A program made the position numbers and the translations under genes. A stretch of 34,206 bases of DNA from Methylocystaceae bacterium (lineage in GTDB: Bacteria > Pseudomonadota > Alphaproteobacteria > Rhizobiales > Beijerinckiaceae): contig WSXZ01000066.1 of assembly GCA_009773555.1 (NCBI GenBank), forward strand, positions 1-34,206. The letters run 5' to 3'. Positions 27,638 to 34,206 of the stretch are shown here, one piece after another. The stretch's first letter is position 1, and each line of letters begins with the position of its first letter. The notes below the pieces were generated by a model, which saw nothing but the letters and a program-made list of their open reading frames with translations, had not been told where the DNA came from and made no database searches.

Positions 27638-27706
27638 GGCGCCACACCAGCCGGAATTCCGACCGAACGCCCGCCAGATACAGGGCTTTTGCATTGACTG
27701 TGCGCG
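27638..27706 (+). promoter_or_regulatory. Upstream region of first outer-membrane barrel gene, shared with the second
   Basis: The gap 27473-27784 holds no gene. It contains ggcgccacac at 27638-27647 and ttgactgtgcgcg at 27694-27706. The same two blocks in the same order occur before the second barrel gene (28940-28949 and 28985-28997). The ttgac stretch could serve as a -35 box, but a -10 box is not clear. Shared regulation of the two genes is inferred. Confidence 0.4.
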
Positions 27707-27784
27707 GCCTCGACTGACGATCGCTGAAGGTTTTCAACTAGGCAATCGGGCGAAGGTTTCCGCCTCAAGCTAAAGAGGACACAG

Positions 27785-28732
27785 ATGAAAAAAGCTCTTT
27801 CCGTCGCCGCTCTTCTGGTCGCGCTGACGGGCTCGGCTTTGGCGGCCGATCTTCCCAGCTACAAGGCTCCTCCGCCGCCCCCGCTGCCGCCGCCACCGCT
27901 GTGGAGCGGCTTCTACGTCGGTCTGAACGCCGGCGGGACTTGGGGCGGCAGCAATAACATTTGGACGTCGTCAGCCCCGCTTTACTCCTCCCCCGGAGTC
28001 GGCGGCGCGGCGAATTTATATGCCGCGTATTCCGCGCTCGGGGCTTCGGGCGTTTCGCAGGGCAATACCAGCGGATTCATCGGTGGCGGTCAGATTGGCT
28101 ATAACTGGCAGTTTTGGGGCGGCCGCCTTGTCGCGGGCGTAGAGGCTGACATCCAGGGCGTCGCCAGCGGCAACAGCAACAAGACGTCGGTCACCGCGGC
28201 GGGCGCATTTCCGTTTCTCGGCGCCAGCGAAGTCATTACAACCGCGATCACGACTTCGAAGCGTCTCGACTATATCGGGACGGTTCGCGGCCGACTCGGT
28301 TGGCTCTTCACCCCGACCTTGCTTGTCTACGGCACCGGCGGTCTCGCCTACGGCGGCGTCTCCGTGTCGACCGGCATCGCGCAGTTCAGCAATGACTGCG
28401 CCCAGATCCCGGCGGCGTGTCTCGCGGGCGCCGCTTTCTCGTCCGGAGCCTTTTCCGACACGCGTGTCGGCTGGACAGTGGGCGGCGGCTTGGAATGGAT
28501 GTTCATGCCGAACTGGTCCGCCAAGGTCGAATATCTGTATTACGATCTCGGCAATGTCAGCTACTCGGCGGGCCTCTTGACGACCGTCAACAGCACGATC
28601 ACGGCTTTTCCGGCGGGGAGCATCGCTGGTGTGGTGTCGCAGTCGCAGACTCGCTTCAATGGCAACATCGTCCGCGCTGGCGTCAACTATCACTTCAACT
28701 GGGGCGCCGCCCCGATTGTTGCGAAATACTGA
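27785..28732 (+). CDS. Outer-membrane beta-barrel protein, paralogue 1
   Basis: A 315-residue protein with a 20-residue Sec signal peptide (MKKALSVAALLVALTGSALA), a proline run (YKAPPPPPLPPPPLW) and then an OmpA-like/porin-like 8-strand-type barrel. It starts with the hallmark WSGFYVGLNAGGTWG and has alternating hydrophobic strands such as LDYIGTVRGRLGWLF, VGWTVGGGLEWMFMPNW and KVEYLYYDLGNV. The C-terminus ends in NYHFNWGAA plus a short tail, with aromatic residues in the last strand as expected for assembly by the Bam machinery. An AGAGGA ribosome site precedes ATG 27785. It belongs to a family abundant in Bradyrhizobium and methanotrophs. Its role is probably envelope structure or transport, not determinable. 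Confidence 0.9.
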   Translation: MKKALSVAALLVALTGSALAADLPSYKAPPPPPLPPPPLWSGFYVGLNAGGTWGGSNNIWTSSAPLYSSPGVGGAANLYAAYSALGASGVSQGNTSGFIGGGQIGYNWQFWGGRLVAGVEADIQGVASGNSNKTSVTAAGAFPFLGASEVITTAITTSKRLDYIGTVRGRLGWLFTPTLLVYGTGGLAYGGVSVSTGIAQFSNDCAQIPAACLAGAAFSSGAFSDTRVGWTVGGGLEWMFMPNWSAKVEYLYYDLGNVSYSAGLLTTVNSTITAFPAGSIAGVVSQSQTRFNGNIVRAGVNYHFNWGAAPIVAKY

Positions 28733-28756
28733 TCCAGCCTGAACAATCGATATGAA

Positions 28757-28787
28757 AGAGCCCGGCCGGTTGGCCGGGCTCTTTTTT
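28757..28787 (+). terminator. Rho-independent terminator after barrel gene 1
   Basis: An 11-base stem agagcccggcc/ggccgggctct with a 4-base loop is followed directly by a run of T (cttttttgct). It starts 24 bases after the stop codon. It is a strong intrinsic terminator, so the second barrel gene needs its own promoter. Confidence 0.9.
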
Positions 28788-28939
28788 GCTGTCCGGAGGT
28801 TGCTCGCACCCGCTCTCAGGCCGGCGCTTTGGCGAGTGTGAACGTAGGCGGCGCGCCCGAAGTTGACGCGGAGATCGATCGGGCGCCGCAGATATGGCCC
28901 GGCGCATCGACGCGCCAGTGATTTAGCGCCTGTGGCCTC

Positions 28940-28997
28940 GGCGCCACACTGCTGGAAAATTCGACTGAGGCTCGCGGTCTTGCGTTGACTGTGCGCG
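28940..28997 (+). promoter_or_regulatory. Upstream region of second outer-membrane barrel gene
   Basis: Contains ggcgccacac (28940-28949) and ttgactgtgcgcg (28985-28997), matching the region before the first barrel gene, at 45 instead of 56 bases apart. It lies in the 365-base gap 28733-29097, which otherwise shows only the terminator of gene 1. The blocks are 113 and 91 bases upstream of the two start codons respectively. Confidence 0.4.
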
Positions 28998-29097
28998 CGC
29001 TTCATCGCTTGATTGGGCTTAAGGCAAAGCAATTGCTTGGGTTTTCCAGCAGCGGTCCCGGCGGAAGTTTTTCGCCTGTAGGCAGTGAGGATTTCAG

Positions 29098-29982
29098 ATG
29101 AAAAGAATATTCGTCACGCTGGCGCTAGCGCTGACCGCGGGCACGGCCCTGGCGGCTGATCTCCCCATCTACAAGGCTCCGCCGCCACCACCGCCGCCGC
29201 CATTGTGGACAGGGTTTTACGCGGGTTTGAACGCAGGCGGCACTTGGGCCAGCAATAACTCAGTCTATGTGACGAATTTGCCCGCATTTGGAGCGATCAG
29301 CATTCTAAACCTGCCGTTGAGCGGCAGTCAGTCCGCAAATAATGGCGCGGGCTTCATCGGCGGCGGCCAGATTGGATATAATTGGCAGTTTTGGGGCGGC
29401 CGCCTTGTCGCGGGCGTAGAAGCGGATATCCAGGGTATTGCCGGGTCGCGCGGTGGCAGCTCCTCTTGGACAGCCGCTCCGCTGGGTACGATCATCATCG
29501 GGGACTTTCCCTTTCCGCTCAATTTGCTCTCGAACGTCAGCGTAAGGAAGTCGCTTGACTACATTGGCACCGTGCGGGGGCGCCTTGGCTGGCTCTTCAC
29601 GCCGACGCTTTTGGTCTACGGCACCGGCGGGTTGGCCTATGGCGGCGTGAACGTCAATCTGAACAGCTTCCAGGCTCTCTCCTTTGCGGGCGCCCTCCTA
29701 CCCCTTCAAGGCGGGACAGCCAGTGTCTCCGACACGCGGGTCGGCTGGACAGCCGGTGGCGGACTCGAATGGATGTTCATGCCGAACTGGTCGGCGAAGG
29801 CGGAATATCTGTATTATGATCTTGGCAATGTGACGGGATCCGCGGTGAACGTAGCGTTTGGTGGAGCGCCGACGATCGCCTCCGTGTCGCAATTTTCAAC
29901 CCGGTTCAACGGCAATATTGTCCGCGCCGGCGTGAACTACCACTTCAATTGGGGCGCTCCTCCCATTGTTGCGAATTACTGA
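29098..29982 (+). CDS. Outer-membrane beta-barrel protein, paralogue 2
   Basis: A 294-residue paralogue of the gene at 27785-28732. Signal peptide MKRIFVTLALALTAGTALA, mature start ADLPIYKAPPPPPPPPLW, then TGFYAGLNAGGTWASNN. Long segments match the first copy almost residue for residue: GGGQIGYNWQFWGGRLVAGV, GRLGWLFTPTLLVYGTGG, and GWTAGGGLEWMFMPNWSAK. The loop lengths between strands differ, as expected for surface-exposed parts under different selection. Its own terminator follows at 30007. ATG 29098 has a weak purine-rich site (gaggatttcag). The pair arose by tandem duplication including the upstream region. Confidence 0.9.
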   Translation: MKRIFVTLALALTAGTALAADLPIYKAPPPPPPPPLWTGFYAGLNAGGTWASNNSVYVTNLPAFGAISILNLPLSGSQSANNGAGFIGGGQIGYNWQFWGGRLVAGVEADIQGIAGSRGGSSSWTAAPLGTIIIGDFPFPLNLLSNVSVRKSLDYIGTVRGRLGWLFTPTLLVYGTGGLAYGGVNVNLNSFQALSFAGALLPLQGGTASVSDTRVGWTAGGGLEWMFMPNWSAKAEYLYYDLGNVTGSAVNVAFGGAPTIASVSQFSTRFNGNIVRAGVNYHFNWGAPPIVANY

Positions 29983-30006
29983 TCAAGCTGAGCGACTGAT
30001 GTGATT

Positions 30007-30038
30007 GAGCTCGGCCGTGAGGCCGAGCTCTTTATTTT
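30007..30038 (+). terminator. Rho-independent terminator after barrel gene 2
   Basis: A 10-base stem gagctcggcc/ggccgagctc with the loop gtga is followed by tttatttt. It lies 24 bases after the stop codon. It is unrelated in detail to the first terminator but of the same design, and separates the barrel gene from luxR. Confidence 0.88.
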
Positions 30039-30072
30039 ACAAAGCTTGACGCCCATTTCGTTTTGCAGCGGA

Positions 30073-30086
30073 TGACCATTTCGTCA
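30073..30086. promoter_or_regulatory. Short inverted repeat upstream of luxR
   Basis: tgaccatttcgtca is a 4-base inverted repeat with six bases between the arms, starting 33 bases before the luxR start codon. A second ccatttcg copy lies at 30053-30060. This could be a regulator-binding site, but it is short and not a standard lux box, so the call is weak. Confidence 0.2.
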
Positions 30087-30105
30087 ATCTGAGGGCGGCG
30101 GCGCA

Positions 30106-30912
30106 TTGCCTAACCTCGGGCGACGCTGTATCAAATTGATAATCGTTTCCGGCCACGGGCGTCGCGTGTATTGCGAGGATGTTTTCGATCTCATCGATCG
30201 GCTCACGCGCGCCGACAGATTCCCCATTCCCAACAGCTTCCTCAGTGAATTCCTGCGGGCGACAGGCCAACCGCTGCTGTCCGCCGTTCATGCCGCCTCT
30301 TGGCGAAAATCCTATGCCCAGGCGCGCCGAGTCGATCTCGAGCCCGTCGTGCGCGTTGGGTTTGGCGGGATAATGCCGCTCGATTGGCGCCTGCTGGATC
30401 GCGACGATCCGATGGTTAGTAAACTCCTGGGCGAAGCGCTCGAGCTCGACCTCGGCGCCGACGGCTTCTCCATTCCCCTGCGCGGCCGAAGCGGCGAATA
30501 TGGGCTGTTTAGCGTGTGTTGCCCTGAAGACGCTTCTCCCCTGCTGTCGCCGCGCCATGCTCTGATTCGCCGGCTCATGGCGATGAGCGCGATTTTTCAC
30601 TCCAGCGTGCGAGACGCCTTCACAGGAGAATCCCACGTCGACGTGCGGATGTCTGATCCCGAATTGGCTTGCCTGCGCCTCAAGGCCCAAGGAACCGGCG
30701 ATCATGAGATCGGGGTGGCGCTTGGCGCTGGTCCAACTGCTGTGCGCTTCTGGCTCGAAACGGCGCGCGCGCGGCTTCACGCCGTCTCGGTCGCCGAGGC
30801 CGTCGAGGAGGCCTGCAGGATGGGGCTGGTTCAGGTCCGCGCAGAGCGGCTTCGTCCCGCGATCGAAACTGCTCCCGCTGATTTTTCTTCGATCGATCGG
30901 CGGGAGAGATGA
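30106..30912 (+). CDS. LuxR-family quorum-sensing regulator (acyl-homoserine-lactone type)
   Basis: A 268-residue regulator. The autoinducer-binding domain is about residues 28-170: the DLEPVVRVGFGGIMPLDW part and DGFSIPLRGRSGEYGLFSV are the pocket segments typical of LuxR/TraR relatives. The C-terminal helix-turn-helix is about 183-242 (ELACLRLKAQGTGDHEIGVA, then VRFWLETARARLHAVS). The HTH is divergent: the usual LTPRE start is replaced by MSDPE, though the EIG and the V-x-F-x-L pattern are kept. Start is TTG 30106, supported by a gagggcgg ribosome site; GTG 30166 is possible. It overlaps luxI by four bases, so the two are coupled. The signal it binds is probably the product of that luxI. 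Confidence 0.85.
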   Translation: MPNLGRRCIKLIIVSGHGRRVYCEDVFDLIDRLTRADRFPIPNSFLSEFLRATGQPLLSAVHAASWRKSYAQARRVDLEPVVRVGFGGIMPLDWRLLDRDDPMVSKLLGEALELDLGADGFSIPLRGRSGEYGLFSVCCPEDASPLLSPRHALIRRLMAMSAIFHSSVRDAFTGESHVDVRMSDPELACLRLKAQGTGDHEIGVALGAGPTAVRFWLETARARLHAVSVAEAVEEACRMGLVQVRAERLRPAIETAPADFSSIDRRER

Positions 30913-31565
30913 TCGCGCTGCTGCCTGGCGAATCGCGCGCGCTTTTTCCCCGTCTCATGGATGAGATGTATGATCTGCGCCTCGGCGCTGCTCGCGCGCA
31001 TGCCGGTCGGCCGTCCGGCGCTGTCCATCGTTTGGCGGTCGTCGATTATTTTGATTCGCTTGATCCGCTTTACGTTCTTGCGCTCGACGAAATGGAATGC
31101 GTCGCGGGCGCGCTGAGATTGCTGCCGACGACCGGCGTTACGATGTTGAACGACGCTTTCGCGGGCGCGCTGCCGGATGGGTTACGCGTCGAGAGCCCGC
31201 TGATCTGGGAAGCGAGTCGTTTGACGCTGCGCGGCGCCGGCGATTCTCGTGCGACGGACGCCGCCATGAATCGAACGATCGGTCAGCTCGGCGTCGCGCT
31301 GAATGCGATCGCCCAAACCGCCGCGCTGACGCATTTGATCGGCGTTTTCGACAGGTCGATGCATCGGCTGCTGTCGCATCGCGGCTGCGCCGGCGAAACA
31401 TTAGCCCCGCCGATGCGCATCGACGGCGCCGACATGTTTGCTGTGCTCTATGAAGTCGGCGCCGCGATGGACGCGCCGTTCCAAACTCTTGCGGGCGACG
31501 CCTGGGCGCCGCCGATCAATCTTGCCGATCTGGAACGTTTGCGCCAGACGGACTGCCGGTCATGA
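30909..31565 (+). CDS. Divergent LuxI-family autoinducer synthase
   Basis: A 218-residue protein placed right after luxR, with a four-base ATGA overlap. LuxI landmarks are visible at the expected spacing: R24, D46 and D49 in VVDYFDSLDP, R70 in GALRLLPTT, F84, then E101 and R104 in WEASRLTL. At the usual Phe28 and Trp34 positions this protein has other residues (AARAHAG), so it is a divergent member. LuxI enzymes make acyl-homoserine lactones from SAM and an acyl donor; the acyl chain cannot be predicted here. The C-terminal half is the least conserved, as usual in the family. Pairing with luxR supports a self-contained quorum-sensing unit. A non-standard signal is possible given the substitutions. 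Confidence 0.82.
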   Translation: MIALLPGESRALFPRLMDEMYDLRLGAARAHAGRPSGAVHRLAVVDYFDSLDPLYVLALDEMECVAGALRLLPTTGVTMLNDAFAGALPDGLRVESPLIWEASRLTLRGAGDSRATDAAMNRTIGQLGVALNAIAQTAALTHLIGVFDRSMHRLLSHRGCAGETLAPPMRIDGADMFAVLYEVGAAMDAPFQTLAGDAWAPPINLADLERLRQTDCRS

Positions 31566-31995
31566 GCGGAACACCCTCTCGCCTGGCGAGCTTGCGATGG
31601 GCGATTTAAAAAAATTAGGACGTCGACGTCTCGCCGCAGGGCGGCGAGCGACGCTTCTTCAAGATGTGGCCGCGCGAAAGTTCAGGCGTTCACGAATGCG
31701 GTGATCGCAAGCGTGATGGCGGCGGCGGCGGCAAAAATCGAAAGAATCGCTGAGATCGCATTCATGGCGTTTGTCCTGTGGCTCGCTGCCCATTGAGGAA
31801 ACGAAGAGCCGCATCTGAGGCAGGCGCGACAAATTAGCGCACTGACTTAGAAATAAGCCAAGTAGGAAAAGATTTTGCATTGCACCGGCCGCGTCGCGAA
31901 AGAGCGCGCTGCGCGGTTTCGGCTTGTTGCCAGTATTCCGGCTCGAAACAACGATTAGTCGGCCAGGCTTCAGCGCCCGTGCGCCGCAATGACGA
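31566..31995. other. 430-base gap between luxI and the LOV-regulator gene
   Basis: The gap lies between convergent genes. It holds a possible 27-aa membrane peptide (31682-31765, minus strand) and a 35-codon + strand frame at 31597-31704, Arg/Lys-rich, that I do not believe. The stretch 31800-31980 is AT-richer. No strong terminator or further gene is seen. Confidence 0.5.
31682..31765 (-). CDS. Possible 27-aa hydrophobic micro-peptide
   Basis: ATG 31765 to TGA gives MNAISAILSIFAAAAAITLA and then ITAFVNA: one continuous hydrophobic helix, predicted to insert in the membrane. A weak ribosome site (cagg near -12) is present. It resembles small membrane peptides of type I toxins or stress micro-proteins by size and composition only. 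Below the usual gene-calling length; could be chance. Confidence 0.35.
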   Translation of the reverse strand: MNAISAILSIFAAAAAITLAITAFVNA

Positions 31996-33462
31996 TTAAT
32001 CCGTCAGCGACATAAGCTTCGCTTTAAGGTCGCCGATTTCCAGTTCGGCCTGCACCTGATCGCTGACGTCATATTGCACGCCGAGGAAATACAGCAGGCG
32101 GCCGTCGGCGTCGAAGAGCGGCGTGATGTTGAGCTTGTTGTGAAACAGCGCGCCGTCCTTGCGATAATTGCGCAGCGTGACTTCGATCTGTTCTCGATTG
32201 CGGATCGCGTCGCGCAGCCGCAGTCTTCCTTCTTGATCGCGGTCGTCGGCTTGGAGAAAGCGGCAGTTGCGTCCGATAATCTCGTCGAGTTCATAGCCGG
32301 TGATCCGCATGAACGGTCGATTGGCGTAAATGATCGGCGAGTCTTCGAGGTCGGGGTCCGCGAGCGTGACGCCATTGACGCAGGCGTCGAATATGGTCGT
32401 CAGCATTTTCGGAATGATTTCCGCTTCCTTGCGCAGGGCGAAAAGCTGGCCTTTGTTCTGGCTTCTGGCGCGCGCCCACACCCGATAGGCGCTCGGCGCC
32501 ATGCCGGCGAAACGCCGGAACGCGCGCCGAAAACTCGCCTCGTCGGCGAAGCCGGCGCTGGAGGCAAGCTCCTTGACTGGCTTGGCGCTGGTTTCCAGCA
32601 ACATGCGCGCAGTCTCGACGCGTATCCGATCGATGAACGTCTTCGGCGACTCTCCGGAGGCCAGTTTGAGCCTGCGATGCAGCGTTCGCTCGGACGTCGA
32701 AAGCGCCCGTGCGAGCTCCTGAGCGCTCATTGACGAGTTGGACTGCCGAACGATTCGCTCGGCATCCGACAAAAAGGCGCCGGCGCCTTCGTTCAGCCCT
32801 GTTGTGTTGTAGACGGTCGGGCCGAGCTGCGCGCCTTTGAAGGGCGCGGCCTCGCCCAGGGTGAACTCCGCCGCGATCCGCGCCGCATCGACCCCGCAAA
32901 GCTCTCGAATGACATGCAGAGCGACGTCGATCCACGACAAGGGGCCGGCGGCGGTGACCACTCGACGGTCCTCGATCAGCCGCGCGCCCCAGGCGGCGTC
33001 GATTCGGGCATACCGCTGCTTCAGCTCCTCATGATGCCGCCAACTCGTCGTGCAGCGGCGGCCATCGAGGAGACCCGCCTCGCCGAGAAGAAAAGCGCCC
33101 GATCCACAGCCTGCGATGAGCGCCCCGCGCGCATGGTGGCGGCGTAGCCAGGCGGCGGTCGCGCCAAAGGGCGACATGTCCGGCGGCTTTCCGTCCTCGC
33201 CGGGCCAGAAACTCGGCACGATGATCGCGTCGCAGGTCGTAATGGCGTCGAACGACGCGGCGACGGGGAAGCTCGCCCCCGTGCGATCGCGGATCGACTC
33301 GCCATCCGCGCTTGCCGTCACGACATAGAAAGGATCTTCAGCGCTTTCAGTGGGCGCGGCCGCCCGACCGACGGCGCGCCGCGCGAGCGTCAAAACATCC
33401 GCCAGTCCCGAGAAAGCCGAGCCTAGGCATTCATTTAGGCCGGCGATGACAATCTTTCGCAT
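31996..33462 (-). CDS. GlxA-type (DJ-1/PfpI) AraC-family regulator with C-terminal LOV photosensor domain
   Basis: A 488-residue three-part protein. Residues 1-210 form the DJ-1/PfpI-like domain of GlxA regulators, with C119 at the nucleophile elbow (AGCGSGAFLLGEAGLLDG). Residues about 233-332 are an AraC helix-turn-helix pair (LARALSTSERTLHRRLKLAS, then FADEASFRRAFRRFAGMAPS). Residues about 353-470 are a LOV domain with the flavin-binding motif GRNCRFLQ and its photoactive C400, N432 (NYRKDG) and N442 in the flavin pocket, and Q463 in FLGVQYD, followed by a C-terminal helix. Light would form the flavin-cysteinyl adduct at C400 and change DNA binding. It is divergent from ftsH and convergent to luxRI. 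Each domain call is firm; the fusion is unusual, and light control of transcription is inferred. Confidence 0.9.
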   Translation of the reverse strand: MRKIVIAGLNECLGSAFSGLADVLTLARRAVGRAAAPTESAEDPFYVVTASADGESIRDRTGASFPVAASFDAITTCDAIIVPSFWPGEDGKPPDMSPFGATAAWLRRHHARGALIAGCGSGAFLLGEAGLLDGRRCTTSWRHHEELKQRYARIDAAWGARLIEDRRVVTAAGPLSWIDVALHVIRELCGVDAARIAAEFTLGEAAPFKGAQLGPTVYNTTGLNEGAGAFLSDAERIVRQSNSSMSAQELARALSTSERTLHRRLKLASGESPKTFIDRIRVETARMLLETSAKPVKELASSAGFADEASFRRAFRRFAGMAPSAYRVWARARSQNKGQLFALRKEAEIIPKMLTTIFDACVNGVTLADPDLEDSPIIYANRPFMRITGYELDEIIGRNCRFLQADDRDQEGRLRLRDAIRNREQIEVTLRNYRKDGALFHNKLNITPLFDADGRLLYFLGVQYDVSDQVQAELEIGDLKAKLMSLTD

Positions 33463-33633
33463 CCGTTCAACTTTTGGCGAATTATGACGCCTGTTTGGCT
33501 ATTGCGCCATCCTGACCTAGATTACTTCTAATCTCATCCTGCGCTAGTCGAGGCACCTTCGCCTCCGGCGGGGGATGCATACATATTGACGACGACGCCC
33601 GGCCCGCCGCGGCTCTCGTCATGGAGGTGAAAA
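33463..33633. promoter_or_regulatory. Divergent promoter region between the LOV regulator and ftsH
   Basis: The 171-base gap carries both promoters. At 33520-33533 there is an inverted repeat gattacttctaatc (5-base arms, 4-base loop). A looser pair of tggcg/cgcca lies at about 33477-33508. These are candidate operators for the LOV-AraC protein, but the evidence is only positional. The ftsH ribosome site ggaggtgaaaa at 33623-33633 is clear. Confidence 0.35.
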
Positions 33634-34206
33634 ATGAAGGCGAATTGGAAGAAATATTTGCCTTGGGTCCTGTTTGTCGCGGTCGGCGCGTTGCTTTTCG
33701 GGCTGTTCCAGCATCAGCAGACCCGCACGCCGGCGCGCGAGATCACCTTCAGCGAGCTGCTGGTGCAGATCGACGAAGGCCGCGTCCACGACGTGACGAT
33801 GTCCGGCAATGAGATTTCCGGCCACTTTAACGACAACCGCTCCTTCACGACCTACGCGCCGAGCGATCCGAGCCTCGTGCAGAAGCTTGAGTCGAAGAAG
33901 GTGCAGATCAGCGCCAAGCCCGCGAACGACAGTCCGGGTTGGCTCATGACTCTGCTCGTCAATGGGCTGCCGTTGCTGCTCTTCATCGCCGTCTGGATTT
34001 ACATGGCGCGGCAGATGCAAGGCGGGGCAGGCGGCCGCGCGATGGGCTTTGGCAAATCGAAAGCGAAGCTGCTGACGGAGACTCAAGGCCGCGTCACCTT
34101 CGAGGACGTCGCCGGCGTCGACGAAGCCAAGGAGGATCTGCAGGAGATCGTCGAATTCCTGCGCGATCCACAGAAGTTCCAGCGACTCGGCGGGCGCATT
34201 CCGCGC
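33634..34206 (+). CDS. ftsH: ATP-dependent zinc metalloprotease FtsH, N-terminal part (3' end outside window)
   Basis: The first 191 residues of the membrane-bound AAA+ protease that degrades misfolded membrane proteins and regulators. A short cytoplasmic start (MKANWKKYLPWVLFVAVGAL) leads into the first membrane helix. The periplasmic domain follows (REITFSELLVQIDEGRVHDV), the second helix is LPLLLFIAVWIYMARQMQ, and the family's VTFEDVAGVDEAKEDLQEIV AAA lead-in and FLRDPQKFQRLGGRIPR are present. The Walker A and zinc motifs lie beyond the window. ATG 33634 with ggaggtgaaaa is chosen; an ATG at 33621 is in another frame. The open frame runs to the window end without a stop. Confidence 0.94.
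   Translation, partial: MKANWKKYLPWVLFVAVGALLFGLFQHQQTRTPAREITFSELLVQIDEGRVHDVTMSGNEISGHFNDNRSFTTYAPSDPSLVQKLESKKVQISAKPANDSPGWLMTLLVNGLPLLLFIAVWIYMARQMQGGAGGRAMGFGKSKAKLLTETQGRVTFEDVAGVDEAKEDLQEIVEFLRDPQKFQRLGGRIPR

Noticed and set aside
28016-29032. Minus-strand frame over the first barrel gene and its terminator
   Set aside because: It crosses a strong terminator and the next promoter region and lacks any motif.
31597-31704. 35-codon + strand frame after luxI
   Set aside because: Arg-rich, no ribosome site, and overlaps a better minus-strand hydrophobic frame.

Overview
The window reads as chromosomal DNA of a high-GC alphaproteobacterium, most likely a Hyphomicrobiales (Rhizobiales) member and plausibly a methanotroph-type relative (Methylocystis/Methylosinus/Beijerinckiaceae). 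The support is family-level: tandem outer-membrane barrels with an Ala-Asp-Leu-Pro mature N-terminus followed by a proline run, an alphaproteobacterial PAS_5 protein, an N-terminally extended UvrB, ruvCAB near ybgC, and short palindromic repeats between genes. Genus-level placement is inference. Both ends cut genes: cysS (3' part) on the left and ftsH (5' part) on the right.

Layout. 1-4.1 kb: end of cysS; a DUF559 endonuclease gene bracketed by two near-identical palindromic elements; then a coupled trio of a 44-aa membrane protein, a GNAT acetyltransferase and citramalate synthase. 4.1-8.1 kb: a LOG-family phosphoribohydrolase, a frameshifted Atm1-type ABC exporter, a secreted protein of unknown function, a small helical protein and a decayed VapC. 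8.4-13.7 kb: an alanine-rich protein with a GCC-type repeat tract, uvrB, and an intact antitoxin/VapC pair. 13.8-16.2 kb: a broken infA copy, maf, then alr and ybgC on the minus strand. 16.4-18.3 kb: 1-Cys peroxiredoxin, a persulfide dioxygenase-rhodanese fusion and a 35-aa membrane peptide. 18.3-21.2 kb: ruvC-ruvA-ruvB on the minus strand, interrupted by an oppositely oriented Uma2 nuclease gene and by a palindromic repeat that supplies the RuvC C-terminus. 21.3-27.5 kb: a dicarboxylate/amino-acid symporter, a NifU-like scaffold, folE-hisI, a patatin-like phospholipase, a CBS-pair protein, and broken rhomboid and PAS_5 genes. 27.8-30.0 kb: two tandem outer-membrane barrel paralogues, each with its own terminator and a similar upstream region. 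30.1-34.2 kb: an overlapping luxR-luxI pair, facing a DJ-1/AraC/LOV fusion regulator that is divergent from ftsH.

Two themes stand out. First, the right end is a signalling block: a divergent acyl-homoserine-lactone-type LuxR/LuxI pair next to a one-component regulator with a GlxA-type DJ-1 domain, an AraC helix-turn-helix and a C-terminal LOV photosensor with all key residues visible, an unusual architecture. Second, four otherwise well-conserved genes (the Atm1-type ABC exporter, infA, the rhomboid and the PAS_5 gene) each carry one internal frame-changing deletion with good coding sequence on both sides. This is either clustered gene decay or, perhaps more likely for infA, a sequence/assembly problem that should be checked against reads before any biology is built on it.
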